DNA of 64,000 nucleotides from Arbacia lixula. Its lineage: Eukaryota; Echinodermata; Echinoidea; Arbacioida; Arbaciidae. Positions 23,936-35,069 of the stretch are shown here, piece after piece. The stretch lies in the NCBI GenBank assembly GCA_963669155.1, contig OZ022585.1, positions 7,022,843 through 7,086,842 on the forward strand, written 5' to 3'. The position numbers and the translations under genes were made by a program. The notes beneath the pieces are model-generated. The model saw nothing but the letters and a program-made list of their open reading frames with translations. It was not told where the DNA came from and searched no databases. Positions within the stretch are counted from its first letter, which is position 1; the number at the start of each line of letters is the position of its first letter.

Positions 23936-24734
23936 AGGAAAGGACTATCATTCAAATAAGCTACTGCACTATTGCCGTCAATGACCATGAACAAGAATTA
24001 TGATATATATCCATTTTAGCAAAGTGATTATGATTTTCATTCACAGGCACTGTGAAACGATATTACGGTTATCGTTCGGGTCATAAAAAAGAATGCTAAG
24101 TACTTTTAAATTACGTTTCAGGAGATTGATGGGTAAACAAACAATTGCAAAGCGTGTTTTTTAAAAAGGGAAGTAAGTAAAGAAAATTTTTAATGAATGA
24201 TATACACATGTTGATAAATTGTGGGAAGACGTCAATTATTTATTCACATTTCGAAATTGAGTTACAGGGATTAATTTGATACTCTGACAAGGTAGATTAT
24301 TGAGCTCTTGCAAAAGCGTTCAGTTCTGGACTTTTTTCAGTGAGTTGTTGGCTTTTTCCGAAGGGTTATATACGAGACGCCCATGCATGTATTGCTTGTG
24401 GTTGCCAGTTACGGAGGTTTTTTGACAATTGAGATGCAAACATATCTCGTGCGTTGTACGTATTTAGCATTGTTCGTAGAGCCTTTTTTCTGTATGCGTT
24501 TAATTGTGGCATTTCGTTCTTGTTGTTCAGTGAAGAGTAACAAGACGCTGACATTCGAAATCGTAGCTTGTGACGGTTCAGGGATGGATCTAGCTTTTTA
24601 GGAATGGGGGTGGGGGGTCAAGAGATCAAGAGATGCGGAGGTCAAAGAACAGCTAGGCGTGAGATTTTGCGTGGGTGTCTTTGGGGCCAGGAGTAGCTCA
24701 TCGGGGTGGGGTGGGGGTGGGGAGTGGTAATGGT

Positions 24735-24916
24735 TGGATTTGTTTTGTTTTGTTTTTTGTTTTTTGTTTTTGTTTTTGTTTGTTTTTGTTTTGTTTTGTT
24801 TTTTCTTGTTTTTTTTCTTGTTTTTTTTTTTTTTTCTTTTTGGGGGGGGGGGGGGGGGGGGAGGAGATCCCAAGAGGGGGACCCCAACCCCCTCCCCTCC
24901 CCCCCCCCCCCCCCCG
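24735..24916 (+). repeat. (TTTTG)n tract followed by a G20 run and a C17 run
   Basis: T-rich repeats (24735-24840) lead into 20 consecutive G at 24842-24861; 37 bases later come 17 consecutive C at 24899-24915. The two runs could pair as a G:C hairpin or form a quadruplex and i-motif. All long open frames here are low complexity. Confidence 0.92.
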
Positions 24917-25296
24917 AGAAAAACAGAATAAAGATCAATTTTTCTTTGACGGTTCTGTGGTGAGATACACGATAAGTCCACAAAAGATCGTATCGAATCA
25001 TTACGTTGTGACGATAGACTTACATGATACAGCTGGCTGACTACAACATTGTATATCTACTGGGGCGAGTTGACAAAACTTTCCATTTCAGTAGGTGAAG
25101 CCGCATTCAAGTCATTTCTCCATTGTTCATGTGCAGCGAGGCTAGAAGGGAGGGTAGTACGCAATACATCTAGAAGACGACTTTGTGACCAAGTTCCAAA
25201 ATGGTCAAATACTTTACTCACTTGTTCGAATTGATATACATCTACGATCAGTTGATGTCAACTTGTGATCTTCTTCGTCTCACACGTCCGGTTAAA

Positions 25297-26497
25297 CCCA
25301 GGTAAGAAGAACAGTTGAAACTAGTCAATTTTTTAACTGGTTTCAACTGAATTCAACTCGTACCAGTTGAATCAACTTGAAACCCATTAAACATACTGGA
25401 ATATCATTTGACCACTTGAAACCAATAGGCCTTGCTAGTATATCTACCAATTTATTCCCGTTGAAACCCATTAACCATATTAGTAGATGTATAGGCCTAT
25501 ACAAACTAATCCTAATCACATTCCATCACAGTCTAATCCTAAGCCTAACCTGAATTTACACCCGTGGTTGATTACTTTCACCACAAGCAACTACTGTTCA
25601 CCTAACTGACACAGTATGTTATCTACTTGAAAAACAAATTGATAACTGAGATGCTCATGAATATTCATGCATGCATTAGGCGTATTGACTTGTGTCATAT
25701 TTTTGTGTTTTGAATAGATAACCGGCATATAACTACATGTAGATAGAAGGAATATTTAAGCATACATTCCAATAAATGTTTTGAAATTTAGACACCAAAA
25801 AGGTAAATACCGCCTAATTGAGTGCAGATAACAATGATGACAACCAAATTGTCATTTTTAGTTGTACTAACCGATATTTTGCGAAGCATATTACCGTAGT
25901 ACTATACAATGTTTGTAAGAGAGTGAGTGTACTAAGGAATACGATGAGAGTAGGATAGAATAATGATAGGATCAGGGTTATATGTGCATAATTTATGTAT
26001 CTACACAAGATTAGTCATGTGAAAATAATGTCATGATAAAGACGTAAGACACGACGTCATTTTTACCAGTTGATAACTGGTGTTTCTAACTGGCCCTAAC
26101 TAGTACCAGTTGACAACTAGTTTTTCGAACTGGTTCTAACTGGTACCAGTTGACAACTGGTGTTTCAAAATGGTTCTAACTGGCACCAATTTACAACTTT
26201 TTTTCCAACTGGTCCTAGCTTGCACCAATTGACAACTGCATGTGTTTTAATTAGTCCTAACTTGTACTAGTTTACAACTGTTGTTTCAACTGGACCTAAC
26301 ACTTGTATTCCCAACTGGTACCAGTTGACCATTGGTATTCCAACTGGTATTTCCAACTGGTGCCAGTTACAATTTGTCAAGTGGAATCAACTGGGTTCCA
26401 TGTGATTCCAGTATTCGAATTTCATATTGAAACCAATTCACTTCACTGGAAAAAACTGGTACCAGTGCCAGTTGAATGAACTAATTTTTGACCTGGG
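25297..26497. mobile_element. 1.2-kb foldback element built of AACTGGTACCAGTT modules
   Basis: The ends CCCAGGT and ACCTGGG are inverted. The outer 150 bp on each side holds related ACCAGTTGAA, TTGAAACC and TTGAATCAACTT blocks in inverted order. Between 26060 and 26400 the palindrome AACTGGTACCAGTT and its variants repeat every 40-50 bp with TTGACAACTGGTGTTTC spacers. No coding frame. This looks like a non-autonomous DNA element with internal minisatellite growth. Confidence 0.65.
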
Positions 26498-27170
26498 AAG
26501 AGAACAGCGCGGTTAAAAGTCATAATTATGATCATTTATACGTTTTATTTGCAAGAGCGGTCAGAAAGGGACGCCAGTCACAATGAGGCGTAAAGTTCAA
26601 AATGTCAATGCTGAAAGAGAGTTTACTTGGGTCGAGAGTTGAACGTGGGGCTTAGTCCTGTGTTTGTTTTGTAGCCAGTGTCACCGCGTCAGATGGCAGT
26701 CTCGTCAGATGACCAGATATTGTATGATGTCGTTAGAGAGACCCACGGAGAAAAAAAAAGGTTCATCTTAACGCTATTGTTCCTAGATATCGGATGACTA
26801 CAGGACACCGTAGTAGCTTTTTTTTTTATTATTTACCTCCTACATTCGTTTTTGTATTGCATCCTCATTGTTTTGGATTTTAGTCTGTCTATCTGTCTGT
26901 CAAAAATGAGTCTGTGTGACATTCTTCATTATATGAGGACAGGTAAATACAGCAATGGACTGTCGGAGGCAACAGAGGAGGAAAGTAAGGAAGATGTTCC
27001 CTCTCTTTAAACACAACGAAAAAGTAAGCCCCCCCCCCCCCCTTCTAAGCAAAATGACATAACTTTGTATTAAAAGAGTTTTGGGGCTACATACATTGGC
27101 AGGATTGTTTCTTCACTTATTGACTAACTTCCGTGTGAAAATCATATTAATCCACTCAGTTAGCACACAT

Positions 27171-27593
27171 TAAAGGGAAAACTGTAACTTTTCAAAAGTC
27201 ATAAGGGTAATTTTTGGATTCTGTCATACAGATCTTTAATGAATTCCATTTCTGGTGCATAATTTATGTCCTTTCATTGTTTATTTACACACTTTATACA
27301 CGGATCCCGACAATTAACCCATTGTTTTTTTTGCGTGAGCACCGTTTAAAGATTACTCATCCCTCTTGAGTTTGAATTTTTAAAAACCCTTTATTTTTCT
27401 GAAATAATAAAACTGTTGATATTTTGACAAAGATTTAACATGACCTGTTATATGAACAAAAGTAGTCATTTTCGTGTCATGGTTTAGTAAATACAGTTTC
27501 AAAATCGCATAAGAAATGCCAAAATGTACTGTTAAAACAGCATAAACAATTACCCTTGTCACTTTTGAAAAGTCACGTTTTTGCCTTTAGCTT
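27171..27593. mobile_element. 0.42-kb MITE with 40-bp terminal inverted repeats
   Basis: The left end TTAAAGGGAAAACTGTAACT, with TTTTCAAAAGTCATAAGGG, mirrors the right end CCCTTGTCACTTTTGAAAAG, with CACGTTTTTGCCTTTA. The terminal AAAGGG and TTAA-like context resembles the 12934 family, but the sequence differs. The interior is AT-rich and non-coding. Confidence 0.7.
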
Positions 27594-28839
27594 TTGCTCA
27601 CTCATGCATGACTGGAATGATCAATATCATTTTCACAGGAAAGTTAGCTAAAACTCTGCCAAATTATTTTGTCCATAACCTCCTGGGTGAAAAAGTTATG
27701 CGGTTGAGAAAAGGGGGGGACTTACTTTCTTGGTTGTGTTTATTTCGCCGATGGCAAAATCTGGCACATGGGGGATGCCGATACCCAGTGCCGTCACCAG
27801 GGGGGGGGGGGGGGGGGGGTTGTTGCGTTTGGGGAAAAGGACACAATCATGGCAAATCCCGATGTCAGGCAGTGCTGCTGGTGGCATAGATGGGGGCAAA
27901 AGGAAATTAGTCTATAAATGAAATGTGCAATGTATATCGGGCAATGTATTGAAATATTCAATATCGCATTGAAATGTCATGCTTCCTTTTTTAGAACCCC
28001 CCCCCCCCCCCCTCTTCTTCCTCTTCTCGTTCTTCACAGTCCTCTTCCTCTGTTTCTCTTTATCTCTTCCTTTTCTTTCTTCTAAGTTTTCCTTTTTCTA
28101 TTGCATTCCTGTTTGTTCTGGCTTTCCTTCTATTCTGATTACTGCAAAATGCAAGAAAGGTAGGCAAAGGTTATGATCGAGACAATCTTACCCTTGAGAC
28201 CGGCCTCCGCGTATTTCTGCTTAATAATGCGCGTTATCGTAGGTTGGATGGCGATTTGCTGTGCAATTGCGCGTTAAAAAAAGGGAAAATTAACATTTTC
28301 AGAGGGAAAAGGGGGAAAAATGTTAAACCATATGACAATATTGCACATTTTCATGAAAAATATATTGTTTTCAACTTGCGTTTGTACTACAGTGATATCC
28401 CGTCGATTGACGAAGTTTGCCATCAACTGTTCATTCGTATAATGTATCTACGCGTAGGTAGGTGCGCGATGCTTACGCACAAGTTACGCAAGTATACGCT
28501 TTCTGAAGCAGGCACTACGCCGATTCTTCCCGTAGCATCACCTTGTGCAGCCGTTTTTGCAACACATGTATCTGTAATTGGGTTTTTTTTTCCGGTATGA
28601 AAGCCTTCTTAGAAGTCATGTAATTTATACGGCTTACGCTGAGTTTCTTACATGATCTAGTTCCGCTTTCAAGATACATGTAGTGCAAGACAGAGTAATC
28701 GACTTATAGAATAGGATATTGCCCCGTAAAGACGCGAAGACGTTAAGAAACTGATTCGTCCAATCCTGATGTTCTGCATGAGTGAAGCTCGCGATGAGGT
28801 CCTTGAATGATCTAGTTCGGCTCTCAACATTCATTTAGT

Positions 28840-29425
28840 GCAAATAGGATAACGAATCCCGTTATTAATTACAATACCTGTCGGGCAGCTTTCATCCCAG
28901 TTCAAAGGGTGCGGTGGCACATTCCTCATGGTTGCTTAACCAAATTTGGCGTGCCACACAAAAAACCCCCGTTCTATTGGATTTGCGTGTATTATTGGTG
29001 AAATAACCCACACATGGCACCTCCAGGTGAACATGAGCATTTTCATGCATAAATATGTCATGAATATTTACCCGATTCACCGTACGATCGTCAAATCGGA
29101 AAATTCTCTTCATCGGAAATTTATTTATGATGATAGCGGAACTAGATCATGCAAGGATATTAAAGACAGATATATATAGGGTAATCGACTTATAGAATAG
29201 GATAACAAGTCCCGTCATCAACTACGATCATCGTAGTTGATGAAATTGCCACTTTGAGATTTGTGCGGTGGCACGTTCCTCATGGTTGCTTAACATGATT
29301 TATATATATTCCTAGAAATTTATAAAACTTTCGTAACGTTTACATGCCTGAATATGTCATGAATATTCACCGATTCACCATACGATCGTCAAATCGGAAA
29401 ACTCTCTTCATCCGAAGTTTATTTA
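28840..29425 (+). repeat. Two direct copies of a 0.25-kb segment
   Basis: GTGGCAC(A/G)TTCCTCATGG, TTGCTTAAC, AATATGTCATGAATATT and CGATCGTCAAATCGGAAAA occur in order at about 28840-29125 and 29190-29425. GACTTATAGAATAGGATA also recurs (28700, 29186). A perfect hairpin (29215-29243) sits between the copies. Confidence 0.78.
29215..29243. repeat. Perfect 14-bp-stem hairpin
   Basis: TCATCAACTACGAT and its exact complement are separated by one base. There is no T-run after it and no nearby gene, so it is recorded only as structure. Confidence 0.8.
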
Positions 29426-29915
29426 GCACTCACTAGCTAGTTTTAACTCGACCCCGTGGTTTCAAAGGTACTGAAGGTATACAGGCAAAACGCATGTACG
29501 CGACACAGTGACTGTGAAGGAATGATCTGCTGTAACAAAAAGGAGTGACGAATTGCAAGTCAAAGCAGTTATAATCATGCGGCAGTAAATTTAAAAACAA
29601 AAATAACAAACTCCTAATTCCAATCAAGAAACAATTTAACATTGGTTGGAGAAAATTTATGATTTTATCTCCATTGAGTGGAAAATCACGGAGAAACATT
29701 TAAAGAGAGAAATTAACAGACGGATACGACTTTAGCCAAATTGTAGTAAGGGTTATTGTAAAGATGACATGGAGTTCATTTCTCTTTACCGCAGCGAACT
29801 CACTAGAGTGTGAATGCAGGCGACAACCGGCAAGGGTAAACCATTACTGGTTGAATGTACTTAAGGGTACCACCAGACAGAAATACAACTCTTGCCAATG
29901 AACACACAGAACAAG

Positions 29916-30947
29916 TTTGTATGGAAGCAGGAGACGGTCAAAACGAGGAATTACGTCGTGTGGTAATTCCAATTGCCACAAGACGTAATCATTTACGTCG
30001 TGCGGCAATTCCAATTACTACACGACGTAATTCCGAATTACTGCCGAACGATTTAAAGACACAACCTTAAAAAAATTAGTCTCGCTTCATCAAATAATTA
30101 AGGTCGTGTTGGAATTGGAATTGCCACACGACCCAGATAATTGGGTCATGTAGTAATTCGAATTGCCACACAACCTAAATATTTACGTGTGGCAATTGTT
30201 TGCCACACTACGTACTTCCGACTAACTGCTCAACGATTTAACGTTAAATCAACCAATCAGATCTTTTGTTATTCACGTTCATGAACGGAGATAAGGGCCA
30301 GACTCTAAAATATCTTAGAATGTCCCCAAGGCCTCACTGGCCCTGGGTCTGGATGGAGTGTAGTCTAGGTTCTAGCTGCATTTTATCATCCCCGAATTCG
30401 TGTACACAGCGCGCGACGGAACTCAGCGCAACGATCGAATTCGGGGCTGATAAAATGCGGCTGGAATCTAGACTACACTCTTCAGAACCAGGGCCAGTGA
30501 GGAACTGGGGGCATTCCAAGGGATTCTACAGTCTGACCCTTGTCTCCGTTTATGACCGCAAATAATGAACGATCTGATTGGTCGATTTAACGTGATTACG
30601 TTAAATCGTTGAGCAGTAATTCGGAATTACGTAGTGTGATAAATAATTGCCACACGACGTAAATATTTAGGTCCTGTGGCAATTCGAATTACTACACGAC
30701 GTAATTATTTAGGTCATGTAGTAATTTGAATTACTACACGACCTTAAATTATTTGATGGTCGTGTCTTTAAATCGTTGGGCAGTAATTCGAAATTACGTC
30801 GTGTAGTAATTGGAATTGCCTCACGACCTAAATAATTACGTTGTGTGGCAATTCGAATCACCATACGACGTAATTATTTAGGTCGTGTGGCAATTTCATA
30901 TGCTACATGACGTAATTCCGTGTTTTTGACGGTCTTCAGCTTCCATA
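29916..30947. mobile_element. 1.03-kb giant foldback element
   Basis: Two arms of nearly 490 bp face each other across a 35-bp loop at about 30391-30425, flanked by CCCCGAATTCG and CGAATTCGGGG. The outer 350 bp of each arm is itself made of short palindromes combining (A/T)CGTCGTGT, GGCAATT(C/G) and GAATT(A/G)C; the inner part (GGGCCAGACTC...CTAGACTACA) is unique. No transposase is present. It is a foldback, with target site unclear. Confidence 0.85.
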
Positions 30948-31359
30948 AGTATTGAGAACCTGATTTTTTTTTACATTGCGAGGGAATCGTTTTTAATATC
31001 ACATTTCTATAGTTCTGTTCGACAACGATGCCACATCACAATACTCTAATGGAACGCAGCCATTTCTTCAGGGCGGGGAGATCCCAGCCATACGCACTCG
31101 ACAAAGCTGTCACCCAACTCTCGTAAATTCGTTCACAAAAGGGGAAGGGGCGGGGGTGGGGGGGGGGCGGCGTGGGCTGCACACCGACATTCTCTGTAAT
31201 GCCGAATATGTACCGCCAAATCGAATAAGCAGCGAATAAAATAGTAACTTCGAAACAATATCTATCGCGAGTAACTTTCAATATTCCGGAACGCCGGTAA
31301 TGTATACTGTATACTGTATTCGGCCCTATGTATATCACGAGAGCTGCATGTGTACACAG

Positions 31360-32439
31360 TAGGGCCATTCTCATTACAAAAAATCGCGAAGTTAAAAATC
31401 GCAAAATTTGACAATCGTGTTCTCATTACACCTAAAGCTCGCGAAGTTTGAAAAATCGGGAGTTTTCGGAACGAACTACGCATACCCAGCACGCTCGATC
31501 GACCATTCCCGGCATGCAATTCGTTTCGCGCGTAGTGGGATATAAACCAAAGACTGTACATAGAGCGCTACACACCGTTGTGTCTTCGCTGTATAAAACA
31601 TACAACGAAATTGATTAGCTCGGTCAAGCTAGCTTCAAGCAATACTTAGTAGGATTTGGATGTACGTACGCACTATCGCCGTGTACAAAACAGCAATCTG
31701 ACGCAGTATTTTCCTGAAGGAGCAGGGCAATCCCGTGGTGTAAACATCTTTAACAGTTCAACATCTTCCGTGACTAGGCTAGTCTAACATCCCGATTAGT
31801 TGTTAGACTCATCCCAAATAAGGTTCGTCCAAAGTTCATCTGTGCCTACGATTAGATCTAACGTTAGCTAACCGGCACGTTTATTAATTTTCCATGGCTA
31901 GTAGCAGCAGCTGCGCAGTACTGCTAGTGCTACATGTAGTGCATAACAACGTTAAGCGCGTCAAGATGAAAACGCAGCGCAATTCTCCACTAGACCAACT
32001 TTTAAAACCTCATTTATCACTTTCTCTTAGTTGTATAGTATGCAGCGCAGTGCGGTCATCACTGAATCGATCTAGTTTAGCGAGTGCAGCTGCCGTCCAT
32101 ACAGTTTTGCTTTGACGTAGATAGATAAATAAACAGTACACAGTAGAAACATGCAGTACTAGTACGACGCTCCGCATCCGATATGACAGTAGCCTAGCCT
32201 GTAATGTACGTAGTGCTGCAGCGCACATCAAATCGCTACTCGATCGCGCGCTTCTGGAAAAGCAGACGCCGGAAGTCACGTGAATAAAATCGAGATTTTT
32301 CTGCTGTGTGCGTTCTCATTGCAAAGAATCGAGAAGTGTCGGTGCGAAGTTTCGGACGGCTGTTAGCACGGTTGCTAGGCAACTTTCACCCTAACTTTGC
32401 GATTTTTCTAACTTTTTAAGTCCAATGAGAATGGCCCTA
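31360..32439. mobile_element. 1.08-kb non-autonomous TIR transposon with TA target site
   Basis: The ends are GGGCCATTCTCATT (31362) and AATGAGAATGGCCC (to 32437), each bordered by TA. Subterminal (A)AATCGCGAAGT and ACTTTGCGATTTTT blocks are also inverted. The 1-kb interior has no transposase frame. The GGGCC ends and TA site suggest a Tc1/mariner, ISL2EU or Harbinger-type relative; I cannot decide which. Confidence 0.78.
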
Positions 32440-32547
32440 TTATAGCATAAACTTTCGAGCGAGCGCGCGAAGCGAAAAAATGAACTACTGCGGTAGATCG
32501 CTATAACATACGCGTATTGATCTTAGAGGACGTGCAAAACAAGTAGA

Positions 32548-32618
32548 CGCGCGGAACATCGAGATAGCCGATGTTCCGCGCGATGCATCGAGAAAGCCGA
32601 TGTTCCGCGCGATGCATT
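32548..32618. repeat. Tandem hairpin, GCGCGGAACATCG family
   Basis: GCGCGGAACATCG pairs with CGATGTTCCGCGC across AGATAGC, and the block GCCGATGTTCCGCGCGATGC is then repeated once in tandem. GC-rich in an otherwise AT-rich stretch. Role unknown. Confidence 0.7.
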
Positions 32619-33268
32619 AATTGCATTTTTCGTACAGAAACAATTATGAGACCCCACGACAAGATGATTGATATTCAATTCTAGTACCAAAACAACGAAG
32701 CATTGGTTTTGTAATGCCCGGAGGTCCCTTTTAAATAAAGGTTATTTTTGATACAGCCACCGACTTAAGTCCTTCAGGTCGCATCGAACCTTGGCGGATT
32801 ATACACTGCCTTGGCCAATGGCCCACCAACCTTAATCCATTTATTCCCCCGCCACCTCTTTTTCTTTATCTGCCCCAAACGGAAAACACACTGATATACG
32901 GGTACTTTCTTTCTTTGAAGGTCAGCTGAGTTGGAGAGGTGGTATGAGAAAACTGTCATCTTTTATCTCTTGTTGATGCATTTCAATTCACCCGAAATTC
33001 CCACGGTTGGTTTTCTTTCCGGTAAGATACTTCACTGTCAGCAATATTATCATAATCATTTTCAATATCGGAATGATTACTGTGATTAGCATTCTTGTCT
33101 CTATTGCATACATTTGGTGTATCCTTTCATCCTAGTCCAGAGAAGGCGTTTTCTGCGTAGAGAGCTATCGACGTGGCCCACGGAGTTGCCATCGCCTTTG
33201 GACTCAAGACGTCACCTGATTGCTAGGATCCTTTTCCTTGTTTGGTCGAGCATCCGTGTGCGCCGGTA

Positions 33269-33361
33269 TTTAACCCTTTGAGTGCCAAATAAACTGCTGC
33301 TCTATGGGATTTTTGTGTATTACTTGAGAAAAATCCCATATGTGGCACACAAAGAGTTGAA
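33269..33361. mobile_element. 93-bp miniature inverted-repeat element
   Basis: TTAACCCTTTGAGTGCCA pairs imperfectly with TGTGGCACACAAAGAGTTGA, and an inner TATGGGATTTTT/AAAAATCCCATA stem is perfect. It shares size and end pattern with 22410-22500. It lies 220 bp upstream of the SLC16-like start codon. Confidence 0.65.
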
Positions 33362-33387
33362 CCCCTATCACTACAATTTTGTATCAC

Positions 33388-33422
33388 ACCTGACGAAGAG
33401 TAGCAGCGGCGCACGAAACGTC
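33388..33422 (+). other. Penelope-like end motif, hammerhead-like core
   Basis: CCTGACGA, then a 17-base spacer, then GAAACGTC. The core bases match the hammerhead pattern CTGANGA...GAAA, but the spacer has no convincing stem II. It is related to the motifs at 18842 and 62813, and is likely a relic. Confidence 0.3.
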
Positions 33423-33580
33423 GTGATCTTTTGAAATGATTATGACAAATGATTATCACAAGCGATTATCGTTATTGGTATTTATCATATTACATTCTAA
33501 CTAAGGGAGACCGTGGTGATCCTGCCAGCACATTCCACGTTAGTCCGCAGAAGACGCAATCGTCATAAAGATCTATCGAC

Positions 33581-33788
33581 ATGACCATTGCACCCACGGA
33601 GCTGTTGGCGCCATCGGACTCATGGCGCCACGTGATCCTAGTGGCCCGCTTCTTCTACTTCTGCCTCGACCTCGGCATCACCAAGTCTTTAGGCGTGCTC
33701 ATCCCGCCAATGGTGCGCCAATTGGAAATATCGACTGCCGAGGTCGGGCTGATGATGTCCCTGACGTTGGCCACAACCTACCTTGGAT
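33581..33788 (+). CDS. SLC16-like carrier, exon 1
   Basis: ATG in the context TCGACATGA; donor TTGGAT|GTAAGT. It encodes residues 1-69: a polar N-tail, span 1 (HVILVARFFYFCLDLGITKS) and most of span 2 (VGLMMSLTLATTYLG). Confidence 0.85.
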
Positions 33789-35027
33789 GTAAGTCGATTT
33801 TGTTTTTGTGACGTTTCAACCTTATGCAATATCCTTTCCTTTATGGCAATTTAATTGGCATGAAATCTTTCCTTATTGAAAACAATCAAATTGATTGGCT
33901 TGTGTATTCAGATTTAAACCGACATAGATTTTATAACAGAATAGTGGTCAATTTTCAAAAAATCCCACAAATATGCAAACAGCGTTTTGATAGAACCTTG
34001 TTATCCTGAAAATCGTTTATCATAATTTTTATAAGAATAACATATTTGGACCACATCCTGTCGATTGGAATACAATCCACATTAATAATTCCAATTGTAC
34101 GTTAAACACTCTTATTCGTTTTTTTTTTCAAATCATTTTGCAAAGCCATTGCTCCGTTTCATTTTCTGTATAAGTTAAAACAAAATGATAAAAAATCCAT
34201 TGACTACTCCTCTTTACAAAATCGTCCCCGTAACATTTAAATGTATGTTAACTAAATGTGGTAGCGTAGGAGCAATTTGTTATGAATATATCAATATTAT
34301 CAATCAAAGATGCAGTCAAATAATATATCTTTTTATATTTTCAATAAGATGTTTGGATGTGAAGAAGACGAATTCCTATGTTTTATGTTTCTATTTCTAA
34401 AATACTTTATTCACATATTTAAATACCGAATTAGATCACCCATTTTCGAGGTTTTAAAACTTATATTGACTCTCGTAAAGAATCAGAATATCGTGTTGCG
34501 AAAATAAAGGGTAACCCAAATGTACATTTTCCTAAATGGAGATTTGCTTTATGGTTTATATACAGGTCTGCCTGTACATGAATATAATGAGATGTAACAA
34601 TGTATATATGCTGTTTCTTATTCTATGTACTAGATTTACCTTAATGGTATTGATTTATATCACGTCAGATTACTCTCAATACAAATGAAAAATAGATAAA
34701 GAAGTACGCCATACAGGGCCCTGCTCACCCAGATGAGCGGAAGTTACACATGACCTTACACAAGACTGATTACCTGTTGTTGAGCTAACTGAGATTTGAG
34801 ATTAAGTTCAGCTTCCTGTAGCCCTGAAAGGATTAAAAGCTACTTAATCCTTTTATGTATAAAGTAAAGGAAAAAAATGATGTCTTGGTTCCTTTAACGT
34901 CGTGGTATTTCTTTTCATCCGATAATGCATTAAAGGATAGATCGTGACAAAGTAGGGTTAATTTAAAACTTGCAGACACAAGGATTTAGCGCCGTAATTC
35001 TTTCAGGGCTCCAGGAAGTTTAACTAC

Positions 35028-35069
<42 letters not shown>

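Noticed and set aside
24598..25040. Several frames over 85 codons rich in Phe, Gly, Pro or Lys
   Set aside because: They translate TTTTG repeats and G/C homopolymers.
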